A stretch of 7,760 bases of DNA from JACQNR01 sp049515175 (GCA_049515175.1 JBEKUI010000227.1:1-7760); one strand, 5' to 3'. Counted from the stretch's first letter, positions 1 through 5,779 are shown. Translations and numbers: made by a program. The notes: generated from the letters alone by a model not told the origin.

Positions 1-136
1 AACTGTACATAGGTACTCGCATAACTAGTCATGCAATTATGATGCCAACTTTAGCAAGACAATTAGACAACGTAAGTATATGTTTTTAATAGACATAATT
101 ATTCCATCCGGGTCGTAAGCGTACGAATTATTGTAT

Positions 137-156
137 ATATATAGTTTTCTATATAT
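137..156. repeat. Perfect A/T hairpin (8-bp stem, TTTT loop)
   Basis: ATATATAG at 137-144 pairs perfectly with CTATATAT at 149-156 around a TTTT loop. The arms are nearly all A/T, so an RNA hairpin would be weak and there is no GC-rich stem as in a classical terminator. It could be a DNA-level site (protein binding or easy melting) or a chance product of the AT-rich block. Confidence 0.5.
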
Positions 157-376
157 GTGATTTGGAAGACCGCGTCTACGCCAGAGGACATCGTGTCAAT
201 GTCATCTTGAACCCTCACACTCGCTCCATCCCCACCAGCAGGCGAAAGACGACGCCATGCAGTGCCTCGTTCGACGGAACGCAAGCTTTTTCATGATAAA
301 TAGCAATCCTGCGCCCATTCCGCGATGCAAGGCGAGTTGTGCTCGAGGGAACTGATTATTTGTGTTGGCTAGATGC

Positions 377-382
377 AGAGGG
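377..382 (+). promoter_or_regulatory. Ribosome binding site deciding the TPR gene start
   Basis: AGAGGG lies 6 nt before an ATG at 389. The reading frame is open further up to a GTG at 362, but that codon has no comparable Shine-Dalgarno, so 389 is preferred. A later in-frame GTG at 461 would give a shorter signal peptide, but it also lacks a good ribosome binding site. Confidence 0.5.
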
Positions 383-388
383 ACTTTG

Positions 389-1651
389 ATGCCTGAGTGT
401 TCCTGCTATTATGGGAGCGTGCGTAAGGGATTCATTTGCGGCAAACGGCATTTGGGCAAAGTGGCTAACCGATTCGTGTGGAAGGACGTCCTTCCAGATG
501 GATTACTGCTTTTTGTTCTCTCCGCAGGGCTGCCGGGCTTGGCGCAGACGCCGCCCGCTCACCCCAACCCTAAGGTGATTTTCGAGGAGGCGCAGCGGGC
601 GCTCGCGTCGGAAGATTACGCGCGTGCAGAGAGAGGCTTTCGAAGGGTCCTGGAGATTGACCCGCACACTACGGCCGCCTTTGTCAACCTGGGCGTCATC
701 TACATGCGTACCGACAAGCTGGACGCCGCCATTGAGTCATTTCAGCGAGCGCAAGAACTGGCGCCGAATGTGGCTGGAATCGACCTCAACCTAGGCTTGG
801 CGTATTACCGCAAGAGAGACTACCGGCTTGCGGTTCCTTATTTCGATCGAGCGCTCAAGGCTGAGCGTACGAACGCCCAGGCGCGCTATCTGAAAGGCAT
901 GTGTCATTTCACAACGGACGAATACTCCGAAGCCGTAAAGACTCTTGAGCCTCTTTATGACAACGAAAAAACCAATCTCGATTACCTGTTTGTGTTGGGC
1001 ATCTGCTACGGGAAGCTGCAGCGCGAATCGGAGTCGGCCAGGGCTTTCGAGCAAATGGTCCGCGTCGGCGCCGACTCTCCGCATATGCACCTATTGCTGG
1101 GCAAGGCCTATCTGGACCTCTATTTGAACCAGAAGGCCCAGAGTGAACTCGAAACCGCAGTCGCTGTGGACCCCAAGCTGCCTTACGCACACTACAATCT
1201 CGGGGTGGTCTACCAACGTCTCGGGGAGCTTGGCAAAGCCGCAAAGCAGTTCGACCTGGAACGCGAAAATACGCCGAAGGAGCCTTGGAGTTACGAAAAT
1301 CTCGGCACTATCTACCTTGCGCAAGACAAGCCCGACGCGGCAATCGCGATGTTCCGGAAGGCCCTGGCGTTGAGTGCCAGAATGACCCAGTCTCTTGCCG
1401 GACTGGGGAAGGCCTACGTCCGCAAGGGTCAGGTCGCCGATGCGATCCCCTACCTCGAAAAAGCTGTCGCTTTGGAGCCTGGCAGCTCAGGCATTCATTA
1501 CCAGCTCGGACAGGCTTACAGTAAAATCGGCCGGCGCGAGGAAGCCCAGAAGGAGCTGGCAGAAGCGGGTCGCCTGCAAGCCGAGGCCCGTGAGAAACAA
1601 GAAGAAAGAATCTCCGGAAAGCTCCCTGCCCCCGGCGTTCCAGTGCAGTAG
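389..1651 (+). CDS. Exported tetratricopeptide-repeat protein (about 10 TPRs)
   Basis: From the ATG at 389 this encodes 420 residues. An unusually long basic N-region is followed by a hydrophobic stretch (about residues 38-52, rich in Leu and Val). A likely signal-peptidase site follows at Gly-Leu-Ala before Gln-Thr-Pro-Pro, so the mature protein should lie in the periplasm or outside the cell. From about residue 62 to 400 I count ten consecutive 34-residue TPR units with the usual W/L-G-Y-A-F-P pattern (for example NLGVIYMRTDKLDAAIESF and NLGTIYLAQDKPDAAIAMF). The tail is charged and ends in a Pro/Val-rich stretch. There is no catalytic domain, so it is most likely a protein-protein scaffold. 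Such proteins are abundant in Acidobacteriota. No neighbour shares its direction, so its partner is unknown. The signal peptide would be more typical if translation began at GTG 461. Confidence 0.88.
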   Translation: MPECSCYYGSVRKGFICGKRHLGKVANRFVWKDVLPDGLLLFVLSAGLPGLAQTPPAHPNPKVIFEEAQRALASEDYARAERGFRRVLEIDPHTTAAFVNLGVIYMRTDKLDAAIESFQRAQELAPNVAGIDLNLGLAYYRKRDYRLAVPYFDRALKAERTNAQARYLKGMCHFTTDEYSEAVKTLEPLYDNEKTNLDYLFVLGICYGKLQRESESARAFEQMVRVGADSPHMHLLLGKAYLDLYLNQKAQSELETAVAVDPKLPYAHYNLGVVYQRLGELGKAAKQFDLERENTPKEPWSYENLGTIYLAQDKPDAAIAMFRKALALSARMTQSLAGLGKAYVRKGQVADAIPYLEKAVALEPGSSGIHYQLGQAYSKIGRREEAQKELAEAGRLQAEAREKQEERISGKLPAPGVPVQ

Positions 1652-1699
1652 AAACGCTTGCGGGCCCGAAAGCCCACCAAGCGAACCCCTGTGCCATAT

Positions 1700-1725
1700 T
1701 TCCTTCGGGGGGATACAGGAAGGAA
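1700..1725. terminator. Hairpin after the TPR gene, possible weak terminator
   Basis: TTCCTTC (1700-1706) pairs perfectly with GAAGGAA (1719-1725) around a 12-nt G-rich loop. It lies about 50 nt past the TPR stop codon, a plausible place for transcription to end. No U-tract follows on the + strand, so factor-independent termination is doubtful. Confidence 0.3.
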
Positions 1726-1790
1726 TCGATGTGCCTTCTACCGCCGCAGAGTAGTCGGCCTTATGGTGCGTCCGAACACCGATACTGCGC

Positions 1791-1836
1791 GAAGACCCTG
1801 ATGCCAAGCAACGAATCTTGACCCGATAGGGTCTTC
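1791..1836. repeat. 9-bp inverted repeat with an alternative inner hairpin
   Basis: GAAGACCCT (1791-1799) and AGGGTCTTC (1828-1836) are perfect reverse complements with a 28-nt spacer. The right arm also takes part in a compact hairpin, GACCC-GATA-GGGTC (1820-1833). The two structures are mutually exclusive. It may be an element end, a protein site or a regulatory RNA fold. Confidence 0.45.
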
Positions 1837-1841
1837 AATCA

Positions 1842-1889
1842 CCAGGGCTCTCGCTCCGGGATTTAATGTCGGGGCCTCTGCTCCCTGGA
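1842..1889. repeat. Imperfect direct repeat bracketed by CCAGGG/CCCTGG
   Basis: GGGCTCTCGCTCCGGGA (1845-1861) and GGGCCTCTGCTCCCTGGA (1872-1889) are similar direct copies. The outer hexamers CCAGGG (1842-1847) and CCCTGG (1883-1888) are inverted. The arrangement resembles a dispersed intergenic repeat or a worn transposon end, but nothing here identifies it. Confidence 0.3.
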
Positions 1890-1969
1890 CATTTTACAGA
1901 ATGATGTGCCAACCTAAGGTTTCGATATCGTTTCCCAGGCAAATGCACGAGAGGAAATGGGGCTCTATG

Positions 1970-2758
1970 TTAAAGGGCCAGGTTTAATTCGGCTGCCGAT
2001 TCTCTATCCAAATATAGTTCCGCACTGGGGTGTTTGCGCAGAATCGTCGCTGGACATTTCGTGGAGATAGGTTCCTCCAAAGTCCGCTTGACGATATGGG
2101 CTTTGCGTTCTCCAGGGACTGAAACTATCAACTCGGGGATACGGATCAAGGTTGGGATAGTCAGCGTAATAGCCTGCCCAGGAACCTCCGGTAGCGATTG
2201 AAACCATCCTTCGTTAACCTGCTGCTGCCGGCAAGCGACGTCTAATGAGACCACTTTCACGTCGGCGGGATCATCGAAATCCGCTTCGGCTGGATCATTG
2301 AAGGCCAAGTGGCCGTTCTCCCCGATTCCGAGGAGGCAGAGCTGAGGTCTGCTCCGGCGCAGCATTTCGGCGTATTCGGAACAGGCCTGTTCGGGGTCCG
2401 GACCATCGCCGACGACGGGGTAAAAGCATTTCAGTGGCACCTGGTCAGTGAGACGCTCTCGCAAGTAACGACGGAACGATGCAGGATGCCGGTCCGAGAG
2501 TCCCACATACTCGTCCATGTGATACCCGGTTATTCGGGCCCAAGGTATATCCGTTTTTGAGGTGAGGGCCCGCAGCGTCTCCATTTGCGACGCGCCCGTG
2601 GCGAAAAGCACCGAGACTTCTTGATGCTGAGCCACAAGGTCCTTCAACCTCCTTGCAGCATGCGCCGCAGCCGCTTCTCCAAGAGCCCGGCGGTCATTAA
2701 ACACGTGGATTGTGAGTTCCCCGACTCTGAAAGAGACTAACGATCCGACATCGCTCAT
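1970..2758 (-). CDS. nagB: Glucosamine-6-phosphate deaminase (NagB family)
   Basis: Predicted to convert glucosamine 6-phosphate to fructose 6-phosphate and ammonium in the cytosol, the last committed step of GlcNAc/chitin-sugar catabolism. The 262-residue length fits the family. Visible motifs, numbered from the ATG: ATGASQ phosphate loop (about 54-59), HMDEYVGL (80-87) with the equivalent of E. coli catalytic Asp72, GIGENGHLAFNDP (144-156) with the catalytic His, and a C-terminal CPATILRKHP stretch. Relative to E. coli GNDGHIAFNEP, Asp141 is replaced by Asn and Glu148 by Asp. I recall the GENGH...ND form in other annotated members. The ATG at 2758 is preferred over the TTG one codon earlier because GAGG lies 7 nt before it. 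It follows the gntR regulator and a lipoprotein remnant in the same direction, consistent with an amino-sugar operon. An unusual 6-phosphosugar isomerase is the main alternative. Confidence 0.9.
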   Translation of the reverse strand: MSDVGSLVSFRVGELTIHVFNDRRALGEAAAAHAARRLKDLVAQHQEVSVLFATGASQMETLRALTSKTDIPWARITGYHMDEYVGLSDRHPASFRRYLRERLTDQVPLKCFYPVVGDGPDPEQACSEYAEMLRRSRPQLCLLGIGENGHLAFNDPAEADFDDPADVKVVSLDVACRQQQVNEGWFQSLPEVPGQAITLTIPTLIRIPELIVSVPGERKAHIVKRTLEEPISTKCPATILRKHPSAELYLDRESAAELNLAL

Positions 2759-2767
2759 CAATACACC

Positions 2768-2863
2768 TCACGAGTGGATTCGAAAAACCAAAAGCATCGC
2801 CACGAAGGCCGGCTCAAACCACGTCCCAGAATTTGCGGTGAATCGCACAGAGAGGCGCCTCAT
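2768..2863 (-). CDS. Possible 31-residue ORF just upstream of nagB
   Basis: An ATG at 2863 is preceded by AGGGGA at a reasonable distance. The frame runs 31 codons (begins MRRLSVRF, ends in a hydrophobic AFVAMLLVF segment) and stops at TGA, which overlaps the nagB Shine-Dalgarno. Translational coupling to nagB or a leader peptide is possible. It may equally be the start of a deleted membrane or exported protein, or chance. I do not recognise it. Confidence 0.15.
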   Translation of the reverse strand: MRRLSVRFTANSGTWFEPAFVAMLLVFRIHS

Positions 2864-2962
2864 ACGGTCTTTCCCCTGTGATTCTCAATGCCTGTCGCCT
2901 TATCTGGAGAAGTGGTGCAATCTCTGACGCTCAATCGCAAAAGGCGGCTTCTAAAGTAGTTT

Positions 2963-3202
2963 CTAGTTCTTCGCAGAATATTCCTTGTACCTCTCTGCAA
3001 CCCTTGCCCGATCTGAGTCGCCATGATGGAGGTAAGGCTTGGGTACCTGAGGGCCGAAGTAGTAAGTCGTGAACAGCTTCCCTCCGATTGTCACCTCGAT
3101 GCGATCATCCGAGCGGGTCAATTTAACAGGCTGCTGGGAGCAGCCAGGAACGCTCCAGACGAGGATTGCAGACCAAGAGCAAAAAAGCACAAGGGACCTC
3201 AC
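2963..3202 (-). pseudogene. Shrunken DUF6807 (PmoA-like) lipoprotein, probable internal deletion
   Basis: The start is a GTG at 3202, preceded by a strong AAGGAGGG 8 nt upstream. An ATG at 3235 in the same frame has no comparable site. The product is only 79 residues. A hydrophobic signal segment ends in VPGC, a lipobox-like site (Pro at -2 is unusual), then SQQPVKLTR. Next comes a stretch matching my memory of the DUF6807 start: a strand, then IGGKLFTTYYFGP and KPYLH. Full members are roughly 300 residues or more. Here KPYLH runs straight into HGDSDRARVAERYKEYSAKN and a stop, which resembles the end of such a protein rather than its middle. I infer an in-frame deletion of the central domain. 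It lies 45 nt after gntR, so it should be co-transcribed. The function of the family is poorly known; association with sugar utilisation loci is common. A genuine short lipoprotein cannot be excluded. Confidence 0.6.
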
Positions 3203-3210
3203 TCGGTTGA

Positions 3211-3218
3211 CCCTCCTT
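3211..3218 (-). promoter_or_regulatory. Strong Shine-Dalgarno for the lipoprotein
   Basis: AAGGAGGG on the minus strand, 8 nt before the GTG at 3202. It sits in the gap after the gntR stop codon, which supports co-transcription and fixes the lipoprotein start. Confidence 0.6.
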
Positions 3219-3247
3219 GCCGGTGAAAACGGCATGAATACTCCCCT

Positions 3248-4048
3248 TCACTTCCCACGGCGCGAGACCACCGTTGCGCTATACCGGTCACCACGAAATA
3301 ACGAAATCCCGTATTCCACAGCCACACCTTCTGTGCTGTAGGCAGTTCTGCGCATGCTGAAGAGTGGTGTTTTCGGCGCAACTTGGAGCAGCTTTGCTTC
3401 CTCCTTCCCTGCAGGGATGGCCTCGATTTCCTCTCGAGACCAATCGATGCTCACTCCGTATAGCGTCTCGAGGATTTCATATAGCGAGCGGTTTTCCAGG
3501 TTCTGCTCATCAAGCCCCGGAAACTTGCGGCTGGGAAGGTGAGCAGTCTCCATCCCAACCAGATCATCGTCGGCATAACGTAATCGCTGGATCCGGTAGA
3601 CCTTCTCCCCATCAGCGAGCTGAAGAGCCTTGACGGTTCCAGCATCGGGCTCGATGAGTACGGCTTCCAGAACCTTCGAGGACGCCTTCATGCCACGGCG
3701 AGACATTTCCTCCGTAAATCCCCGCGGCTCCTGAAAGTCCTTCCCAATTCGCCCGTGGCCGATCACGGGTCGGCGGCCCTTTTCAATGACCAGCAGACCT
3801 TGTCTTCGCAACTCCTGAAAAGCTTGGCGAACCGTCATCTTACTCACGCCGACGGAAATAGCGACCTCGCCCTCAGACCAGAAAGTCTGCCCAGTAGCCA
3901 AGCGACCCGAGTTAATAAGATTAGAAATTTGGTCTACAATTTGTTGGTAGATAGGAACGTAGCTGGTTCGATTCAGGAGGAGAACGGGCGACTTGCTCCT
4001 TGAAGGTTCTTGGTTGTCCACGGTTACCCTCGTATCGTTTCTAGCCAT
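3248..4048 (-). CDS. GntR-family (HutC/UTRA) transcriptional regulator
   Basis: This 266-residue protein has the HutC-subfamily plan. After a polar leader of about 27 residues comes a winged helix-turn-helix (about 30-97), with YVPIYQQIVDQI, the recognition segment VGVSKMTVRQAFQEL and wing GLLVIEKGRRPVIG. The UTRA effector domain follows (about 107-262), with VYRIQRLRY, SLYEILETLYG and a C-terminal EYGISLFRGDRY strand. UTRA proteins such as NagR/YvoA and DasR bind phosphorylated aminosugars, and nagB lies in the same direction two genes downstream, so GlcN6P or GlcNAc6P is the likely effector (inference). The wing KGRRPVIG departs from the usual QGRGTFV. A TATACT -10 and a TCTAGA palindrome over the start codon suggest a short leader and self-repression. 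The ATG at 4048 has only a weak ribosome binding site. Confidence 0.9.
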   Translation of the reverse strand: MARNDTRVTVDNQEPSRSKSPVLLLNRTSYVPIYQQIVDQISNLINSGRLATGQTFWSEGEVAISVGVSKMTVRQAFQELRRQGLLVIEKGRRPVIGHGRIGKDFQEPRGFTEEMSRRGMKASSKVLEAVLIEPDAGTVKALQLADGEKVYRIQRLRYADDDLVGMETAHLPSRKFPGLDEQNLENRSLYEILETLYGVSIDWSREEIEAIPAGKEEAKLLQVAPKTPLFSMRRTAYSTEGVAVEYGISLFRGDRYSATVVSRRGK

Positions 4049-4058
4049 CTAGATCAAC
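4043..4058. promoter_or_regulatory. Candidate operator overlapping the gntR start codon
   Basis: On the minus strand GTTGATCTAGATGGCT covers the gntR ATG. Its centre ATCTAGAT (4047-4054) is a perfect palindrome. Against the DasR dre consensus ACTGGTCTAGACCACT, 10 of 16 positions match, including the whole TCTAGA core. It lies just downstream of the putative -10, where a repressor would block transcription. A weaker half-site, TTTGGTCTACAA, lies inside gntR at 3928-3939. Confidence 0.35.
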
Positions 4059-4063
4059 GGGTC

Positions 4064-4069
4064 AGTATA
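4064..4069 (-). promoter_or_regulatory. Candidate -10 box for gntR
   Basis: TATACT on the minus strand, 5 of 6 to TATAAT, about 15 nt before the gntR ATG. No convincing -35 lies 16-18 nt upstream. A GTAATTAC palindrome (4074-4081) occupies the spacer and might be an extra regulator site. The resulting leader would be very short. Confidence 0.35.
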
Positions 4070-4159
4070 CATGGTAATTACTTCGGACGCCAGATTTCAA
4101 CCACCCTTTAGAGAAGGGGAGGGATCATTCGCCTGGGCGCGGTGGAATGGAATGCTCAG

Positions 4160-4315
4160 TTGACCTGCTGCGGCAGTCGGAGGATGAAGACCGGCGGACG
4201 CCTGCTGAAACATTTGCGCCATTACTTGCTGCTACTGGCCGCGGGGCACCTGACCCGGAGACTGTTTGGCAGCATGCTGAGAATGATCGCGGCGCTGCCG
4301 CTGCCGGATGGCTAG
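4160..4315 (+). pseudogene. C-terminal remnant of a transposase (IS1380-like)
   Basis: From 4184 an open frame of 43 codons reads MKTGGRLLKHLRHYLLLLAA, then GHLTRRLFGSMLRMIAALPLPDG, and stops at TAG (4313-4315). This closely resembles what I recall of the C-terminus of IS1380-type DDE transposases: KTGGRLVKHARYYWLLLAE, then a HLTRRLF motif and a short Ala-Leu-Pro tail. Just upstream, similarity appears to continue in another frame (DLLRQ around 4163-4177), suggesting a frameshift. Nothing of the catalytic core is present. It lies between the divergent gntR and methyltransferase genes and was presumably left by an old insertion that lost the rest of the element. GGAGG sits directly against the ATG with no spacing, so expression as a peptide is unlikely. 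Confidence 0.6.
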
Positions 4316-4475
4316 CAAATGAGGAAAGCAAGGCAATCTAGCTGCTCAGAATGTATTCAGTGGGGACAAGTGTTAGCGGCGAGGCAGGTTGGAGGCGGGA
4401 AAGAAACCAGGACGGGCAGCGGAACGGCCAAAGCGAGCCGCGATGCTACACCAAAAAGGCCATGGCGATTTGAGA

Positions 4476-4504
4476 TTGAATCAACCGGGCGGCTTGCGTA
4501 TGCT
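4476..4504 (+). promoter_or_regulatory. Candidate promoter of the UroD-family gene
   Basis: TTGAAT (4476-4481) and TATGCT (4499-4504) are spaced by 17 bp. Each matches the sigma-70 hexamer at 4 of 6 positions. Transcription would begin near 4511, leaving a leader of about 16 nt that carries the Shine-Dalgarno. The rest of 4316-4526 shows no gene or clear repeat and may be old transposon flank. Confidence 0.3.
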
Positions 4505-4526
4505 TTGGGGCGAGGAGGAAAGTTAA

Positions 4527-5579
4527 GTGGGAAATTTCACTTCATTAGAGCGAGTGCGCAAAGTCATTGCGGGTCAACCCGTTGATCATCTGCCCGTTCA
4601 GCCTGTCCTGATGATGTTCGCAGCAAAACATGCCGGCATCCCCTACATTGATTACACCCGGGACGGCCGAAAGATGGCGGAAGCCCAGATCAAAGTAGCC
4701 GAAGATTTCGGCATCGACTGTCTGCTGACGTGCTCCGACCCGGCGCGAGAAGTCATCGATATCGCCGGTGAAGGCAGCGTGGTCTGGTTCGAAGACCAGG
4801 GGCCGGCGATCAACGAAGGGCGGGCTGCTCTGACGGAGAAGCGTCGCCTCAAAGAGTTTCGCTTGCCGGATCCTTGCGGCGGCGGAAGAATGCACGACCG
4901 GATCAAGGCCATCGAGATCATGCGCCGCGCCGTTGGGCAGGAGGTTTCCATCGTCGGCTGGATTGAGGGCCCTCTCGCGCTGGCGCAGGAACTGCGCGGA
5001 TTGAACAATGTCATGGCCGATTTCGTGGATGACCCGGAGTTCGTTCACGATTTGCTGGACTTTACCGCTGAAGTGGCCATGCTATACGCCTTGCCGCAGA
5101 TTGCCGCCGGGGCGGACACCATTGGCATGAGCGATGCTGCGGCGTCAATGATCGGACCATCACGCTATGCCGAATTCCTGTTCCCCCGACAACTACGCGT
5201 GCTCGATTTCGTCAAGGAGAAGCACCGCGAGGTGATACGCCGCCTGCACATGTGCGGAAAGACCGACCCACTCATCCCGAAGATGCGCGAGCTTCCGGTG
5301 GACATCTATGAACTGGATTTCCCTGTGAACCTGGCCGCGGCCCGGGCTGGCCTGGGGCCGGAGCGTGTTATCTCCGGAAACATCTCCACGATCACTGATC
5401 TTCTGGAGGGGACGCCGGAAACCGTCTACGGCGCCGCCCGGAAGTGTCACGAGACCTGCGGGCAGTTCCACATCGTGAATTCGGGCTGTGAAGTCTCTCC
5501 CCTGACGCCACCCGACAACCTGCGCGCCATGGTTCAATACGCTCGCGACTACCGCCCGGACGGCTCGCGGGCCGCATAA
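4527..5579 (+). CDS. UroD-family zinc methyltransferase (MtaA/CmuA-like)
   Basis: The 350-residue protein has the uroporphyrinogen decarboxylase fold throughout, starting with SLERVRKVIAGQPVDHLPVQP (split across residues 6-26). It shows the hallmark zinc site of MtaA-type methyltransferases: His241-x-Cys243 (HMCGKT) and Cys321 (NSGCEVSP), a spacing close to that of MtaA. True heme-pathway UroD lacks this site. The expected role is methyl transfer between a corrinoid protein and a thiol or other acceptor, or activation of a methylated substrate. No corrinoid-binding protein gene is nearby, so the substrate is unknown. Translation starts at GTG 4527, with GGAGG about 9 nt upstream. It is divergent from gntR, separated by a transposase remnant. 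Such genes are often found in many copies beside sugar loci in Acidobacteriota and Planctomycetes (recollection, not checked). Confidence 0.85.
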   Translation: MGNFTSLERVRKVIAGQPVDHLPVQPVLMMFAAKHAGIPYIDYTRDGRKMAEAQIKVAEDFGIDCLLTCSDPAREVIDIAGEGSVVWFEDQGPAINEGRAALTEKRRLKEFRLPDPCGGGRMHDRIKAIEIMRRAVGQEVSIVGWIEGPLALAQELRGLNNVMADFVDDPEFVHDLLDFTAEVAMLYALPQIAAGADTIGMSDAAASMIGPSRYAEFLFPRQLRVLDFVKEKHREVIRRLHMCGKTDPLIPKMRELPVDIYELDFPVNLAAARAGLGPERVISGNISTITDLLEGTPETVYGAARKCHETCGQFHIVNSGCEVSPLTPPDNLRAMVQYARDYRPDGSRAA

Positions 5580-5585
5580 TCGGAG

Positions 5586-5599
5586 GCACGCCGCCGTGC
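5586..5599. terminator. Small GC hairpin after the UroD-family gene
   Basis: GCACG (5586-5590) and CGTGC (5595-5599) pair around CCGC, 7 nt after the stop codon. There is no T-run, so it is at best a weak or factor-dependent terminator. Confidence 0.25.
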
Positions 5600-5621
5600 G
5601 GGGGCGCATGGCCGGAGGAGG

Positions 5622-5759
5622 ATCAGTCTCCCACAGCCGGGGTCGGGAACGATGTCTCTTCATCACCGCCATCTGCTGTTGCAAGGCCAGATTCTCGAGA
5701 TCCAATACTCGGCGGACCTTACCGGCCGCAAAGAGAAGACGAATCAGTGAAACGAGGAC
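5622..5759 (-). pseudogene. N-terminal remnant of an integrase-core transposase
   Basis: Read on the minus strand, about 45 codons give VLVSLIRLLFAAGKVRRVLD, then LENLALQQQMAVMKRHRSRPRLWETD. The pattern LExLALxxQLAVLKR...RPRL is the typical opening of a group of integrase-core (rve) DDE transposases of the IS3/IS481 type. Similarity ends at about 5622, where the sequence runs into the 3' flank of the methyltransferase gene, so more than 200 residues including the DDE core are gone. Upstream the frame meets TAA at 5786-5788, and the normal ATG position holds CTC. It is therefore a dead fragment. A second scrap of the same start is at 7350-7376 in the same orientation. Confidence 0.65.
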
Positions 5760-5779
5760 CGTTTTACCGAAGTATCGGA

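Larger units (their letters stand above)
1..388. other. Intergenic region with an AT-rich first half
   Basis: No convincing gene is seen on either strand. Bases 1 to about 170 are strikingly A/T-rich compared with the GC-rich genes to the right. The change to ordinary composition is fairly abrupt near 165-175. The block holds one strong hairpin (listed separately). A minus-strand reading frame of about 60 codons (99-284) crosses the composition boundary and ends in low-complexity Ile/Tyr/Thr sequence, so I do not call it. The rest (about 175-388) probably carries the promoter and leader of the TPR gene, but I find no good -35/-10 pair. Confidence 0.5.
1652..1969. other. Intergenic region between convergent TPR and nagB genes
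   Basis: No gene is visible in these 318 bases. The region lies between the 3' ends of two convergent genes and is dense in inverted repeats, listed separately at 1700-1725, 1791-1836 and 1842-1889, plus the octamer palindrome CGATATCG at 1923-1930. None has a following T-run, so no classical intrinsic terminator is called. Confidence 0.5.

Noticed and set aside
99..284. Minus-strand 61-codon frame in the left intergenic region
   Set aside because: It spans the composition boundary, ends in low-complexity sequence from the AT-rich block, has no good ribosome site, and I recognise no domain.
3962..3978. GGTTCGATTC resembling a tRNA T-arm
   Set aside because: It lies within the gntR coding region, and no matching acceptor stem, D-arm or anticodon arm surrounds it.
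4319..4585. Plus-strand 88-codon frame between the transposase scrap and the methyltransferase
   Set aside because: It overlaps the methyltransferase start in another frame, is rich in Arg/Gly/Ser without pattern, and lacks homology I can see.
4545..5048. Long minus-strand frame of 167 codons inside the methyltransferase gene
   Set aside because: It is antisense to a well-supported UroD-family gene and has no recognisable motif; typical shadow of GC-rich coding sequence.
5193..5621. Rest of the minus-strand frame that begins in the integrase-core remnant
   Set aside because: After RPRLWETD the similarity ends and the frame is simply antisense of the methyltransferase 3' end, so only the first part was kept as a remnant.
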